From assembly GCA_001643675.2 (NCBI GenBank), contig LSRY02000036.1, forward strand, positions 353,501 to 417,500: DNA of 64,000 nucleotides. The letters are read 5' to 3'. This DNA is from Monocercomonoides exilis (taxonomy: Eukaryota > Preaxostyla > Oxymonadida > Polymastigidae). Within the stretch, counting starts at the first letter, position 1. Every line of letters begins with the position of its first letter. Positions 37,701 through 47,686 of this stretch are shown here, in pieces. Both the position numbers and the translations under genes were made by a program. The notes beneath the pieces are model-generated. The model was not told the origin of the DNA. It searched no databases and was given only the letters and a program-made list of their open reading frames with translations.

Positions 37701-38062
37701 TACAGATATCGCACAAAATACCGGACAAGATCGATATCACGATAACTGCAGGAGGAATAATTCTGATAATTTTCCTCAAAACACTTCTCGTCAATACAAA
37801 CTCATTTGAAAAACAAGACTTCACTTCAGCTATATTTGTGTTCAGAAAAAATTAATTATTGAAACTTCGGAGAAACTCAAAATTCTATTTCTCCGAGATT
37901 TCAAAAATTAATTTTTTCTGAGCACAAATATAGCTGAAGTGAAGTCTTGTTTTTCAAATGAGTTTGTATTGACGAGAAGTGTTTTGAGGAAAATTATCAG
38001 AATTATTCCTCCTGCAGTTATCGTGATATCGATCTTGTCCGGTATTTTGTGCGATATCTGTA
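37701..38062. mobile_element. Near-palindromic 362 bp element, copy A (MITE-like)
   Basis: The whole segment is an almost perfect inverted repeat centred near 37881. The left half begins TACAGATATCGCACAAAA and the right half ends with its complement. The ends are TA followed by CAG, and CTG followed by TA, which fits a mariner-type non-autonomous element with a TA target duplication. It has no coding capacity of its own; antisense frames across it are incidental. It is the same length and has the same architecture as copy B at 38408-38769. Confidence 0.85.
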
Positions 38063-38407
38063 ATTGTCAACAGTTGTGATTCATCTTACGTTCTGATGAA
38101 TGTGCACCATCAGATTATCTCAAGGCATTACAAAAAGGAATAATAAAACGAATGATATGTTCTAAAAATGAAAACAAAGGAAGTGTTTGGAGGGATTTGA
38201 ATTATTGACCATTCCATATACGGAAGAAAAATCCATGCGATCCGACCATTGCTTCACGACTTTGGATTCTATTTTGAATTATTTTCTTATTTTTAACCAT
38301 AACCCAAAAACAAAAAAAAAACTCAAAAAAGTTGATTCAAATGCAAACCCTAACCAAAAAACCACAATTGAAACAAAAATTGTTTGAGAAATAAAAACCT
38401 AAAAATA

Positions 38408-38769
38408 TACAGCTTATGCATAAAACACCGGACAAGATCAATTTCACAATAATCGCATGAGGAATAATTCTGACAATTTTTCTCAAAATACATCTTTTTA
38501 ATAGAAACTCATATGAAATTCAAAACTTTCAAAACTTCCTCGTACATGCTCAGAAAAAATATATATCGAAATCTCGGAGAAACTCAAAATCCTATTTCTC
38601 TGAGATTTGAAAAATAATTTTCTTTGAGCATAAAAGAGTCCATTTTGAAAGTTTTGTATATCAAATGAGTTTGTACTAATGAGATGTATTTTGAAGAAAA
38701 TTGTCAGAATTATTCCTCTTGCGGTTATTGAGAAATCAATCTTGTCCGGTATTTTTTGCACAAACTGTA
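38408..38769. mobile_element. Near-palindromic 362 bp element, copy B (MITE-like)
   Basis: The architecture and length match copy A: TACAG at the left end, CTGTA at the right end, and a central palindrome with GAAATCTCGGAGAAACTC. The core CCGGACAAGATC occurs near each end in inverted orientation. It is more diverged from copy A than copy A's arms are from one another. The two copies lie 345 bp apart. Confidence 0.85.
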
Positions 38770-39730
38770 TAGGTGATTATTTTTGAAATCATATTTTTTT
38801 ATTCAATTTTTTTGTTCAAAAATTTCCTTTGTACAAAAATAAATGATCACTGAAAAATGAAAAGGCTCAATAAATAATTTTTTATCTTTATTTTAGCTGA
38901 TTCACTTATTCTTAAAACAATTGTGATAAATTAAGCATTTGAATTCTAAAGCTTTTCCCAATGACAAGCAGAATTTGAAAAAATAACATATCGAAAAAAG
39001 TTATGATTTCAAAAACAATCACCCAGATGGGTCATTCTTTTTGAAAAGTCGCAAACGTTTAACTGATCTGAAAAAAAGATCAGAAATGATCAAAAAATGG
39101 TGATCATTCTGTTCCCATCATATATTGTCAGTTATCATATATTGTTATTTTTTTCGCTTTACAAAGAAAAACAGGATACAAATTAGTTGAAATAATATAA
39201 ATTATTAATTTTATTTTGTTATACACTTTTGTCAACGAATGTTTTCCAGCTGTTTGAATCAGATGATATAAATGTTTTTATTTCCTCATTTTCATTCTAT
39301 CTGTTTTAATATTCGTTATGAATTTATGGATGTTCTCTAAGTTTTTATTATTTTCTTTTGCTGCAAACTAAATAAAATTGATTTGCTTTTATTCGAGAAT
39401 TTTTCATTTAAAAATTAACAGTTAGGAAAAGTTTTCAAAAATACACTCGTAACAATCGGAAGATATTGAAAAAGGAGTTGACATATAGCAATCACTAATA
39501 TAATTTTAGAAAATTGGGAATGAAACATTTTTTCCCCGAAATAAACTGCATTTGTCACAAACTCACAAAAACAAATTTGATAAAAATTAATATTCAAATA
39601 GTTTGAATCATTCAAGTTTCTTTCAACTCGACATGTGCCTTTTTCTTCTCCCTTCCATTTTATATAAATACATTTTTGAAAGATATCCTGCTTCAAATAT
39701 TTTAATTGCACGAAAAATGAAGATTTACGT
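38770..39730. other. AT-rich spacer, nothing recognised
   Basis: Only low-complexity A/T sequence and short frames are present. A 98-codon minus frame at 39415-39711 has no recognisable content. Confidence 0.5.
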
Positions 39731-41010
39731 GGATGATTTATCTTCCTGATCCGAATGTGGATGTTGTGTTTGTGTCTCCTGTGGAGCTGCCGGCAGACGT
39801 GGTAGTGTATCTGAAATAGCTTCTTGTGGCCGGGGAAGCTCGGCAGTTGTTTCTTCGCTCAGCACCTTCGTCTTCTTCGTCTTCCTCGTCTTCTTCAACT
39901 GGAGAAGCACGCCGATCAACTTCACCATTCCGGAGGCGGAGAAGCGAAGAGAAGAAATCTTTAGAGAATGAGAAGCCATCATCGAAGTCATCAGCGTCTG
40001 CAATTGGCCCTTCGGATGCCTCGACGTTGGCGGAGTCAAACACGTCAGCAGGAGCGATGGATGACATTGAGAGGCGGCTGCGGATTGTGGTGCCAGAGGC
40101 GGCTGGGGTGTATGGGCGGCACATGCCTCTGTCGCTGCAGCTGCTGCTGTCGCCGCGGGCGCTGCAGACGCTGCGGGGATATGTTGTGGCTCGACGGGCG
40201 GTGCTGTATGGGGGTGTTGTGTGTGCATACGATGTAGCGCTTTCGGCGATGCTTTCGGTTCCGCTGGTTGGGCCGCTTCCGTCGCTTACCACATCGAAGG
40301 TGATCACGAAGTCGGGGAGCAAGCGGATCTTTGCAGCGGCAGATGTGAATGCGTTCCAGTCGATCTACGATCTATTTGACCCGTTGTTGCAGATATAGCG
40401 ATTGTCTCAGTTAAAATATTTGGTGGTGAAGCTGGACGACGAAATGATGTGGTGAGGGGTTGCAATGTGAAAAGTCTGGGAGATTGTGGAAAAAGGGTTA
40501 AATGCAGCGGGGCTGAGGAAGGAGGATGTGGTTCTGTCACCAGCAGCGATTGCGCTGGCGGTGCTGGAGGAGCGAGAAGAGGCAGATGAATGTGAAGGGA
40601 ATGAGGAGAAAGGCGGATATCCGATATTACAAATAGAGTTTGTAGAAAGAATCAAAGAGAAACAGAGGAAGCTGGAAGAAGCGATGGCGCCGCTGGTTGT
40701 GGATGCGCTTGGGCTGAGTCGGCTGAGGTTTGTGAAGGAGGAGACCAAAGCAGAGGTAGACAAGCAGCATTCAGTGAAATCTGAAGTGTGCAGTATTTCG
40801 TCAGCAGATGGCATCCAACAGGAGATATTAAGAGCAGAAGAAGAAGCAGCAGATGGGTCTTTGGGAATAATATCAGATGGAAGTGAATGAAGTGTGAGGA
40901 GCAGGTGGAAATATCAGTTGATCATTTGATAATAATTAAGGAAAAAGATAAATCCCATGAAGTTTGTGGGGAAAAGCCGTTTGATTTGTGAGGAGTGAAA
41001 AGTAGAAGAA
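39731..41010 (+). pseudogene. IQCH-like (pre-ATP-grasp/ATP-grasp) pseudogene, copy 2
   Basis: This is the better-preserved copy. It reads LPDPNVDVVFVSPVELPADV, a Ser-rich insert, IERRLRIVVPEAAGVYGRHM, PLSLQLLLSPRALQTLR, SKVITKSGSKRIFAAADV and FQSIYDLFDPLLQ. A broken part follows with LKYLVVKLDDEMMW and then EFVERIKEKQRKLEEAMAPL. Known IQCH-like proteins have the same series: a 'PVELP' strand, 'L.L.LSP.AL..LR', 'TKSGSKR.F', 'YD.YD', 'KLDDE.GRG'. Stops include TAG at 40396-40398 (private) and TGA at 40453-40455 (shared with copy 1, where Arg of GRG is expected). If functional, the parent would be a flagellum-associated protein. This copy cannot make it without suppression of stops. Confidence 0.65.
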
Positions 41011-41026
41011 GAGGAAGAGGAGGAAA

Positions 41027-41720
41027 ATGGAGGAATATTTGAGTGAAGATAGAAGAGCGGAGTGTCGTGGTTGTTCTATTAGGTTAAGGGATAACGAGAA
41101 GTGCATTGAACTTAAAAGGCAATCAGTAAATGATGTGTGTGCGCATTGCAGACGGGTAGACTCTGGATGTGCTGGGAGAGCTGTACATTCCGCTGACCAT
41201 AAGTTGTTAGAAGGTATCAATGAAATGGCGAAGATACAGCTGAGGAACAAAGCCGAAGAGGAATCTGACTTTTAAGCCGAGCTAGATCCTCATGCAGCAT
41301 GGGTCAGAGAGAGAAGCAGTGGTGAAGAAGGTTATTGCGGAAGATTTGGCGGTTATGTTTTTCACACTTTTTGAGAGATTCAAGTACAAAACAGAGGAGA
41401 ACGAGTTTGTGTGTGGTATCTTTGTCAGCCAGGATGAGCTGTCCCTCCTTGCGAATGAGCACATTGAAATGAAATCGCGGCGACTGTACTGTGAAGTGAC
41501 AGCGTCTGTTGTGATGGAGTGCAGATGATTCGGAGAAGGTGAAGTTCACAACGGAGAAGGGAATTGAAGCTGCATGGCGGAGCAGAGAAGGAGCTGGAGC
41601 AGGTGAAGCGAAGGAGATTCTGAGCAATTGTTCGGAGACACTATCAGTGCATGCGTTTGAGTGTGTGTTTGATGAGGCGTCTGATGCAGATAAACAGCTG
41701 ATATGGTTAGGTAAGTGAAT
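41027..41720 (+). pseudogene. Decayed plus-strand gene of unknown function
   Basis: Three plausible coding stretches follow one another with stops and frame changes. 41027-41275 is charged and cysteine-containing (CRGCSIRLRDNEKCIELK, then CAHCRRVDSGCAG). 41292-41528 has VKKVIAEDLAVMFFTLFERF. A third stretch from about 41527 to 41715 has GIEAAWRSREGAGAG and ends LIWLG. The four-cysteine pattern in the first part hints at a metal-binding site. It may be the continuation of the IQCH-like pseudogene or a separate gene. I do not recognise it. Confidence 0.35.
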
Positions 41721-41949
41721 AGAGGCATAGGTGCAGAAGGCGTGGAAGCGGGTTCATTCAACACGTCGGACAAGAGGCTCGGTACAGAAGAGGTGTTTAT
41801 TTGAGAAGACATTCAAATGCTGTACAGACGATGGGTTAACGCGGCTGTAATGCTTCGAACACCATTTCTAACCGACCACGCTTTCTCAGCGGTTGTTCCT
41901 ATGGATGCTCCCATGGCATTGAAGATGGCAGCAGAGAATCTTCATTACA

Positions 41950-41975
41950 ATTTTGTTTTTTCTTTTTCTTCCTCT

Positions 41976-42007
<32 letters not shown>

Positions 42008-42045
42008 CTCTTCTTCCTCTTCTTCCTCCTCCTCTTCTTCTTTTC
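41950..42045. repeat. TTC/TCC-rich trinucleotide tract
   Basis: A pyrimidine-only tract of mixed TCT/TCC triplets on the plus strand, about 95 bp. It lies downstream of the Ser-rich minus-strand gene. Confidence 0.95.
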
Positions 42046-42330
42046 CTTGCTGTTTAATTTTTTCTTCCCATCGTCATCTTCATCTCAAATTTCTCATCTG
42101 ACACATTTTTCTTCTTCTCTCTCTTCATCAGCCTCAGCGCATGTATCTCTGGAAGCACTTTCTTTGAACAGTATGTCAAATGTGTGTGTTCTGACGAGTT
42201 GCTCATCGATGTGCTTGTATCATTGGCTTTACGGTGTTTGTGCATCTCCATCGACAGCTTCATATCCTGATGTGAAGAAGAAGAGCACTTGTGCGACGAA
42301 TGGTACAAAGGCATCGGAGGTGGTACATCA

Positions 42331-44631
42331 TCAAGGGGAGAGGAGGATTTGAACAGACGAGGAGGCGAATAGAAGAAGCGCTTCTGCGACGAGGTCTGTG
42401 AAGATGGAGAGAATGTGCCCAGGAGAAGCAGTGGGGGTATCAGCAGCGGAGAAGGAAAGAGGCGCAATAAGAGCAGATGAAAGAGATGAGGAGGAAGTGG
42501 TGGAGATGATAACAGACGAAGTGACTGCAGCTGGCAAGTTTGATGAGGGAGTTGGGGCCGCAACAGCAGTAGATTGTTGGAGGCTTCCTGGATGAGCCAA
42601 ATGAGAAGGGCGCGAGAGAGAGCTCGCCTGTGTGAGTGATTGCTGCGATGTGGCTGAGGATGTGCGTGTGAGGAGAGAGTCCGTGTTCTGAGAGGAAGAC
42701 AGTGATTGAGATTGAGACTGAGACTGAGATGAAGTCTGAGGTTGTCGGGTGAGTGCAGCGCAAGAAGGGGTGGATGTGGACATCTGCTGGATGGGCTGAG
42801 AGAAGGAAAGAAGAGCAGAAAAAGAGGAGGAAGCGAGAGATGTTGGAGAATTCAGAGAGGCCAAGGAAGAAGAAGGGGAGGATGAGGAAGAAGACGCTAA
42901 ATATTCAAGTAGCTTTTGAGCAGATTGAGTTGTAAGCGTCAGAAGTGTTGATCCTTTCGTCTTGTTTGTCGATATCACACTGAATGCAAAGTTCGCAGAC
43001 TGCAACTGGATATCTTCTCCTCCTTTTCGTGTTGGAGTGATAGAAGATTCATTCACTGTTTGTATTGTTATGCGTGTGGGAGCTGTAGACACAGGAATTA
43101 GTGTCTTGTCGGGCTGCCTGGGTGACTTCAGCTGAGTATTCGAAGCAGAAGATGTCTGAGAGGAAGAAAGCTTGCTGGGAAATAGCGTTGATTGGTCTGT
43201 TGAATTGGAGGATTTATGTCTGGAAGGAGAAGTGAAAGATGCAGATGGAATGGATGAGGAGGAGAGAGAAAGAGGAGGAGAAGAGGAAGATGATGACAAG
43301 GAAGAAGACGAGGAAGAAGCAGACAAAGTGGCTGACAAACTGGGCGGATACGCCACAGACACAAAAGGAGGCGGAGAAAGAAGAGAATTGGCCATTGTAT
43401 CATCTGCAGAATTCTGGGGAAGTGAAAGTGGAACCTGCGATTGAGCGAAAAAGTGGGGAGTTTGAAGGCGTGGAGATCCATCTGACTGTGAAAGCTGTTG
43501 CTGCTGTTGACTCTGGTTTCGTTGTTGGCTATTCGCTAAACTTCCATATGAGTTTTCTTTCAAATTCAATTGCTTCACTTGACCGCTATCTGAAAATGAA
43601 TTGTAAGTTTTTGAAGAAATATGAGAATCTTTCATGGTTTGATTGCTTTTCCCATCTTCTGCTTGCGTGATATCAATTTCAGTGTTTGCTTCAAGCATTC
43701 CATTTCCATCTTCTTTCACTGAAGCATTAAAGGGAGGAGACAAGCCCAATGAATTGTTGTTTTGTGGAGTTATTCGCCACAAATGAGACTGTTGAAGCAG
43801 CTGTGACTGCTGTCTCTTTCGAAGATTGTTGGAATATACCTCAATTGTTTTTATGACTGATGAAAGGAACGGAGAAGAAGAGGAAACAGAAGAAGATGTT
43901 GACGATGTTGATGATACTGATAAAGTTGTATTAGTTGTATTTACAGAAGTTGATGATGATGATGATGAGTCCTCAGAAGGCAAAGAAAGAGGTGTCAATT
44001 GTGGATACATTTCAGGCTGTGAAAATTGATAACGATTGCTTCCTTTGCTTTGTGGAGTGCTATTCAATGGATTACTCTGCTTTCTTGTTGGCAAAAAAAG
44101 AGACGAAGCAGAAGCTGAAGAAGAGGAAGAAGTTGAAGAGGAGGAGGAAGAGGAAGAATTAGAATTATTCGAAGCATTACCAACAGAGTTTGCATTCTGA
44201 ACTGTTGAGAGCATTTTTCCCGTCTGCACAACCAGCCTCTCGTCATCGAATGTCTGCTATGTCTGTGTCTGAACAGGCCTTTTCTCAGATGTGCTGAATG
44301 AAGCAGAGGCAGAAGAGAAGTGGTTGACAGATGCAGACGACGAAAGCACACTCGAATTCCAGCGGGTCGGAACAGAAGACGGCTGCAAAGGAACTCGGGG
44401 CAGAGGAGAAGGGTTGATTGGGGATATGCGTTGCATCAGCTTCAATGGAGAACAAGAAAGAGTTTGAGTCTTGTTTAGCACTTCAGCATGTGCAGATGCA
44501 GAGGGGGTGGAGAAGTTGGATGTTGAAGAGGAAGAGGAAGAGGATGATGATGACAAAGATTGAGAAGATGATTGAGATGCTGCTGATGAATGAACAGGGC
44601 TGATTGATCGCAGAAAAAGAAAACTGGCCAA
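42331..44631 (-). pseudogene. Ser-rich protein gene interrupted by one in-frame TAG
   Basis: Two minus-strand frames, 44631-44257 and 44229-42331, are the same frame separated by a single TAG at 44257-44259 (PVQTQT stop QTFDDERL). Read together they give about 766 residues, nearly all Ser/Thr/Gln/Pro-rich: serine homopolymers, QQQQ runs, and a more ordered patch VIKTIEVYSNNLRKRQQSQL near 43800. No start ATG is evident at the 5' end, so upstream sequence may be missing. The stop sits at a CAG/TAG-compatible position, as expected for a point mutation from Gln. Near 42350-42560 a second frame with a charged C-terminal tail (KREKKKNVSDEKFEMKMT) overlaps, hinting at a frameshift near the end. Function is unknown. 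Confidence 0.5.
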
Positions 44632-44879
44632 TGAATGGAACCTCTTTTGCTGAATCCTCTATGAATTGCTCATTTCGCTGCTTATCCTCTCCTTTTCATT
44701 CATCTCGTCTCCTCTTCTGCATTCAGTTGGGTCTGGTCGAAGACCTGCGCCTTTTAATTGTTGTTGTTGTTGTTGTGAATGTGTCTACCAATTGTCACTG
44801 CAAATGCTGTTTTGTGTGCCATCAGATGGAAGAGGTGGTGGAGGGACAGTCGCAAAAGATACCACACCCGACGCCACCA

Positions 44880-45850
44880 TCGTCACAGGAGTGGGAGGAG
44901 ACAAAGAAGAAGAAGAAGAAGATGACGATGATGACTGTGGTGGTGGCGATAAAGAAGAAAGCGAAATGCTATATTGGAATTATTGAACTTTCAAGCAGGG
45001 AGAATGCTGAGGAAAAGAAGGAGGGATGGCTGCGATTCGTTGAGGAGATATCTCTGGATGAGATGAGTGTGAAGCAGGCGCTGATGGAACAGAAGGAAGT
45101 CGAACCGAAGAAGTGAACGAAGAAGAAGAAGAAGAAGAAGAAGAAGAAGAAGAAGGAGAGGATGAGGAGGAGAAGAAGGAGAAGGAAAGAGAAGAAACAA
45201 TGGCTGGAGTTGAATGGTTTGGGGAAACGAGTTAAGATAAAGCAAATGATTGTGCAGGAGTTTTTGAATGTTGTGAGCGAAGAGAGGAAGGTGATTGAGG
45301 AAGAATGGAAGGAGATGAAGAATGTGGAGTGGGAGAAGATGCATGCGGTGCGAATGTTTGCGCGTGATGTGGTTTTGATGAACACGACAGCTTCGCAGAG
45401 GTCGGCAGAGGTGCTGATGCAAGCGACAGGATCGAGCGCGCTACAAAGTGGCAGCGCAAAAAGGACATAAAGCAATTCACTGAAGTATGATGGAACTCTT
45501 ACGTTGTTTTGCACGTTAAGCTTCTTGCTGAGAAAAGTGTTTGTGCTATATCCAGTGCGCTTGATGATTCGGCAGTCGAATATGTGTTGCAGAAGAGAGT
45601 GAAGGCTCACGGTGGAGTAAAAGCAGAATGGAGGGTGCTGGAGGCAGATTGGAGAGACAGGAAGAATATGTCGCAGGATGCGGAGAAAGAAGTGCTGCTT
45701 GAGTTTCTGGGGAAGAAGAATCTGCAAAGAGCGGAAGTGGATTTGTTGATGATTATATGGTTGTTAAAGGAGAAGAGTGTATCTGAAATCGTGGTTTGGA
45801 TCCTGTTGGATGCATGTAGGATGGTGTTGTCGCGTAAATGCATGAGATAA
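44880..45850 (+). pseudogene. Decayed plus-strand gene, coiled-coil-like fragments
   Basis: Successive plus-strand stretches look like protein. First comes CYIGIIELSSRENAEEKKEG, then WLRFVEEISLDEMSVKQALM (to 45116). A Lys/Glu tract follows, then VIEEEWKEMKNVEWEKMHAV (45162-45470) and VEYVLQKRVKAHGG, VEWLEADWRD-like and VDLLMIIWLLKEK segments (45509-45850). Stops and a GAA-type tract at about 45118-45162 interrupt them. The composition suggests a helical coiled-coil protein. The minus-strand frames here are hydrophobic shadows. The family is not recognised. Confidence 0.35.
45118..45162. repeat. GAA trinucleotide tract
   Basis: About fifteen GAA-type triplets on the plus strand within the decayed coiled-coil gene. 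Confidence 0.95.
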
Positions 45851-46025
45851 CAATGGTGAAAGGGGTGAAAGTGTGTTGAAGTTTGGCCATCTAATCAATG
45901 TGCATATTTTTGTGTTTGGAATAGAAGAAGAAGAGATGATGAAGAAGAGAGAATGAAAATGAAGCGAAGAAAAAGGGAAGACGGAAGAGAGAACACAAGT
46001 TTTGATAATTCCATCTTTCAATACT

Positions 46026-46560
46026 ATTAACTATCATCGCAGCATCTGATTCAACTTCAATATCGGTGACTGTTCAACCGCTTTGATCGTCATTTCCTTT
46101 GATTTTGAACTTCTGTTCTGCAAAGGCCAATTCATTTCTCATCATAATCATTCCATTAACAACAATTTTCTTTGCTGCTGCAAGCAGAGTGAGGGAGTGC
46201 TTCAAAGGAAAGCAAGGGAATTGGGCAATTCCACAATGTGTGCGATCAGATGCCTCGATGTTATTCACATAAACTTCTTCTGGGGTGAGATGGAGATAGA
46301 TGCAGAGAGGAATGGTAACACTGTTGTTTCCATTGTCATATCCTCTAACTTTGTCAACAGAGTTCAAGGTGGCTGTCACGCATGTGATGTTTTCTGATTT
46401 TGCTGTTTCTTCCAGATTGGGTGAAAGAACAAAGATATCATTCCTCCATTTGGCTGTGTTTGTGCCAAAGGAAGAGGAGATCAGGATATTTGGACATTCA
46501 CCGGATAATCGAAGAAGAATTCCACCACCAAATCCGTTCGACGATGAACAATAGCACCCA
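46026..46560 (-). pseudogene. Beta-helix surface-type protein fragment with Trp-to-stop
   Basis: The minus strand reads GCYCSSSNGFGGGILLRLSG, ILISSSFGTNTAKWRNDIF, VTIPLCIYLHLTPEEVYV, then CGIAQFPCFPLKHSL and AKKIVVNGMIMM. The CG....PC..L pattern marks the start of a right-handed beta-helix repeat block in a large oxymonad protein family that I recall from Monocercomonoides. At 46074-46076 the frame hits TGA where related sequences have Trp (GNDDQSG stop TVTD), and the homologous sequence continues beyond it. No start, signal peptide or downstream helix repeats are present. It is a fragment of a probable surface or secreted protein. Confidence 0.7.
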
Positions 46561-46699
46561 TCAAAAGATCAGCCTTTCACCTTCGCTTCATTCACTTTTT
46601 CTGGGTATAACTTCATCGATCCTCCATTCACTGAACTTGTGTTTCAATATCCTGATATTGCCCTCGAATTCAGGTCTTAGTCTATTCTACTATTGAAAA

Positions 46700-47680
46700 A
46701 ACAAATGTTGACTGTCAACTGCGCACTATTCTATTAAAATAAAAGCATTATTGAATTAAAAATAAAATATAAAATATATTTGTAAAAATTAAATGGAAAC
46801 CACTAAATTTATTTGGTTTACAGATGCATCGAATATGTGTGTTTCATCTTTGCAATTGTGTTAAGATCAGGCTCATAATGCAAGCGAAAAATACTATTCA
46901 AATGAAAATTTGAAATAACATTGAAAATAGAGTTTTTCATAAAAAGAATCGAAACACACCTTGTTTATTTCAAAAATCCACAATTGCATAACTATCCATG
47001 CTAATAAAACCTTTTCACATTGCAATACTGAAATTTTAATTTTGATCAAAAAATATGATACATAATTTTTTGATTCGGAATATTTCTTTTCATTTGGAGG
47101 TTTGCAATGAACTTGCTAGCATTGTTGCAAAACAATCATTTTTTCATGAGAATTATGGAAACGGAGTGTTTTTGAATTAACCTTCATGGGATTAATTTTT
47201 GATCTGCAGCGACTTTTCAAAAATAACGACCCAGATTATTAAAATTTCGATATTGAATAAAGATAAAAATTTCGTTTGAATGTTTTTCGACTTTGCTTTT
47301 AAGTTTTTCGATTGAGAACAATTTTTGGTGTATTTTTAGAAGATTTTTTAGACAAAGAGAAATAACAGGTTTTGAAAGACAGCAAACTTTAAATCATCAT
47401 GAAGTGATGTCTTTTGTTTGCCATCAAAGCAAAAACGTTGGAAAATGCTGAAGTGTGTCTCAAATCAACAAGCAATAAAATTTACAAACAGATATAAATT
47501 GAATGCAGAGATACAAAAACGAAAATCATAAAGCAATAAAATATCTTTCATTTTTTTCAGAAAAAAATGAAAAGTTGTACCAAAAAATAAGAAGAAATCA
47601 AAAAAGATTGACATGACGTTCATTTCAATTGTTGCATGGTATTTGTTCAGTCATCCACACAGCAGCCGAACAATCAAAGC
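46700..47680. other. AT-rich intergenic region, nothing recognised
   Basis: This lies between the beta-helix pseudogene and the stop of the PPEWMRHD-repeat gene. It consists of A/T runs, short frames and no repeats of note. It presumably holds the 3' UTR of the repeat gene. Confidence 0.5.
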
Positions 47681-47686
47681 AATCAC

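Noticed and set aside
37576-38761. Minus-strand ORFs of 82 and 87 codons over the palindromic elements
   Set aside because: They run across element halves and change between copies. The palindromes explain them.
42054-42563. 169-codon minus ORF overlapping the end of the Ser-rich gene as a separate gene
   Set aside because: Its first part is the Leu/Pro shadow of Ser codons. Only its tail may be real, as a frameshifted end of the same gene.
44604-45116. 170-codon plus ORF as one intact gene
   Set aside because: Its first ~90 codons are antisense to the start of the Ser-rich gene and Val/Cys-rich noise. Only the last ~60 residues look like protein, so it is listed as a decayed fragment.
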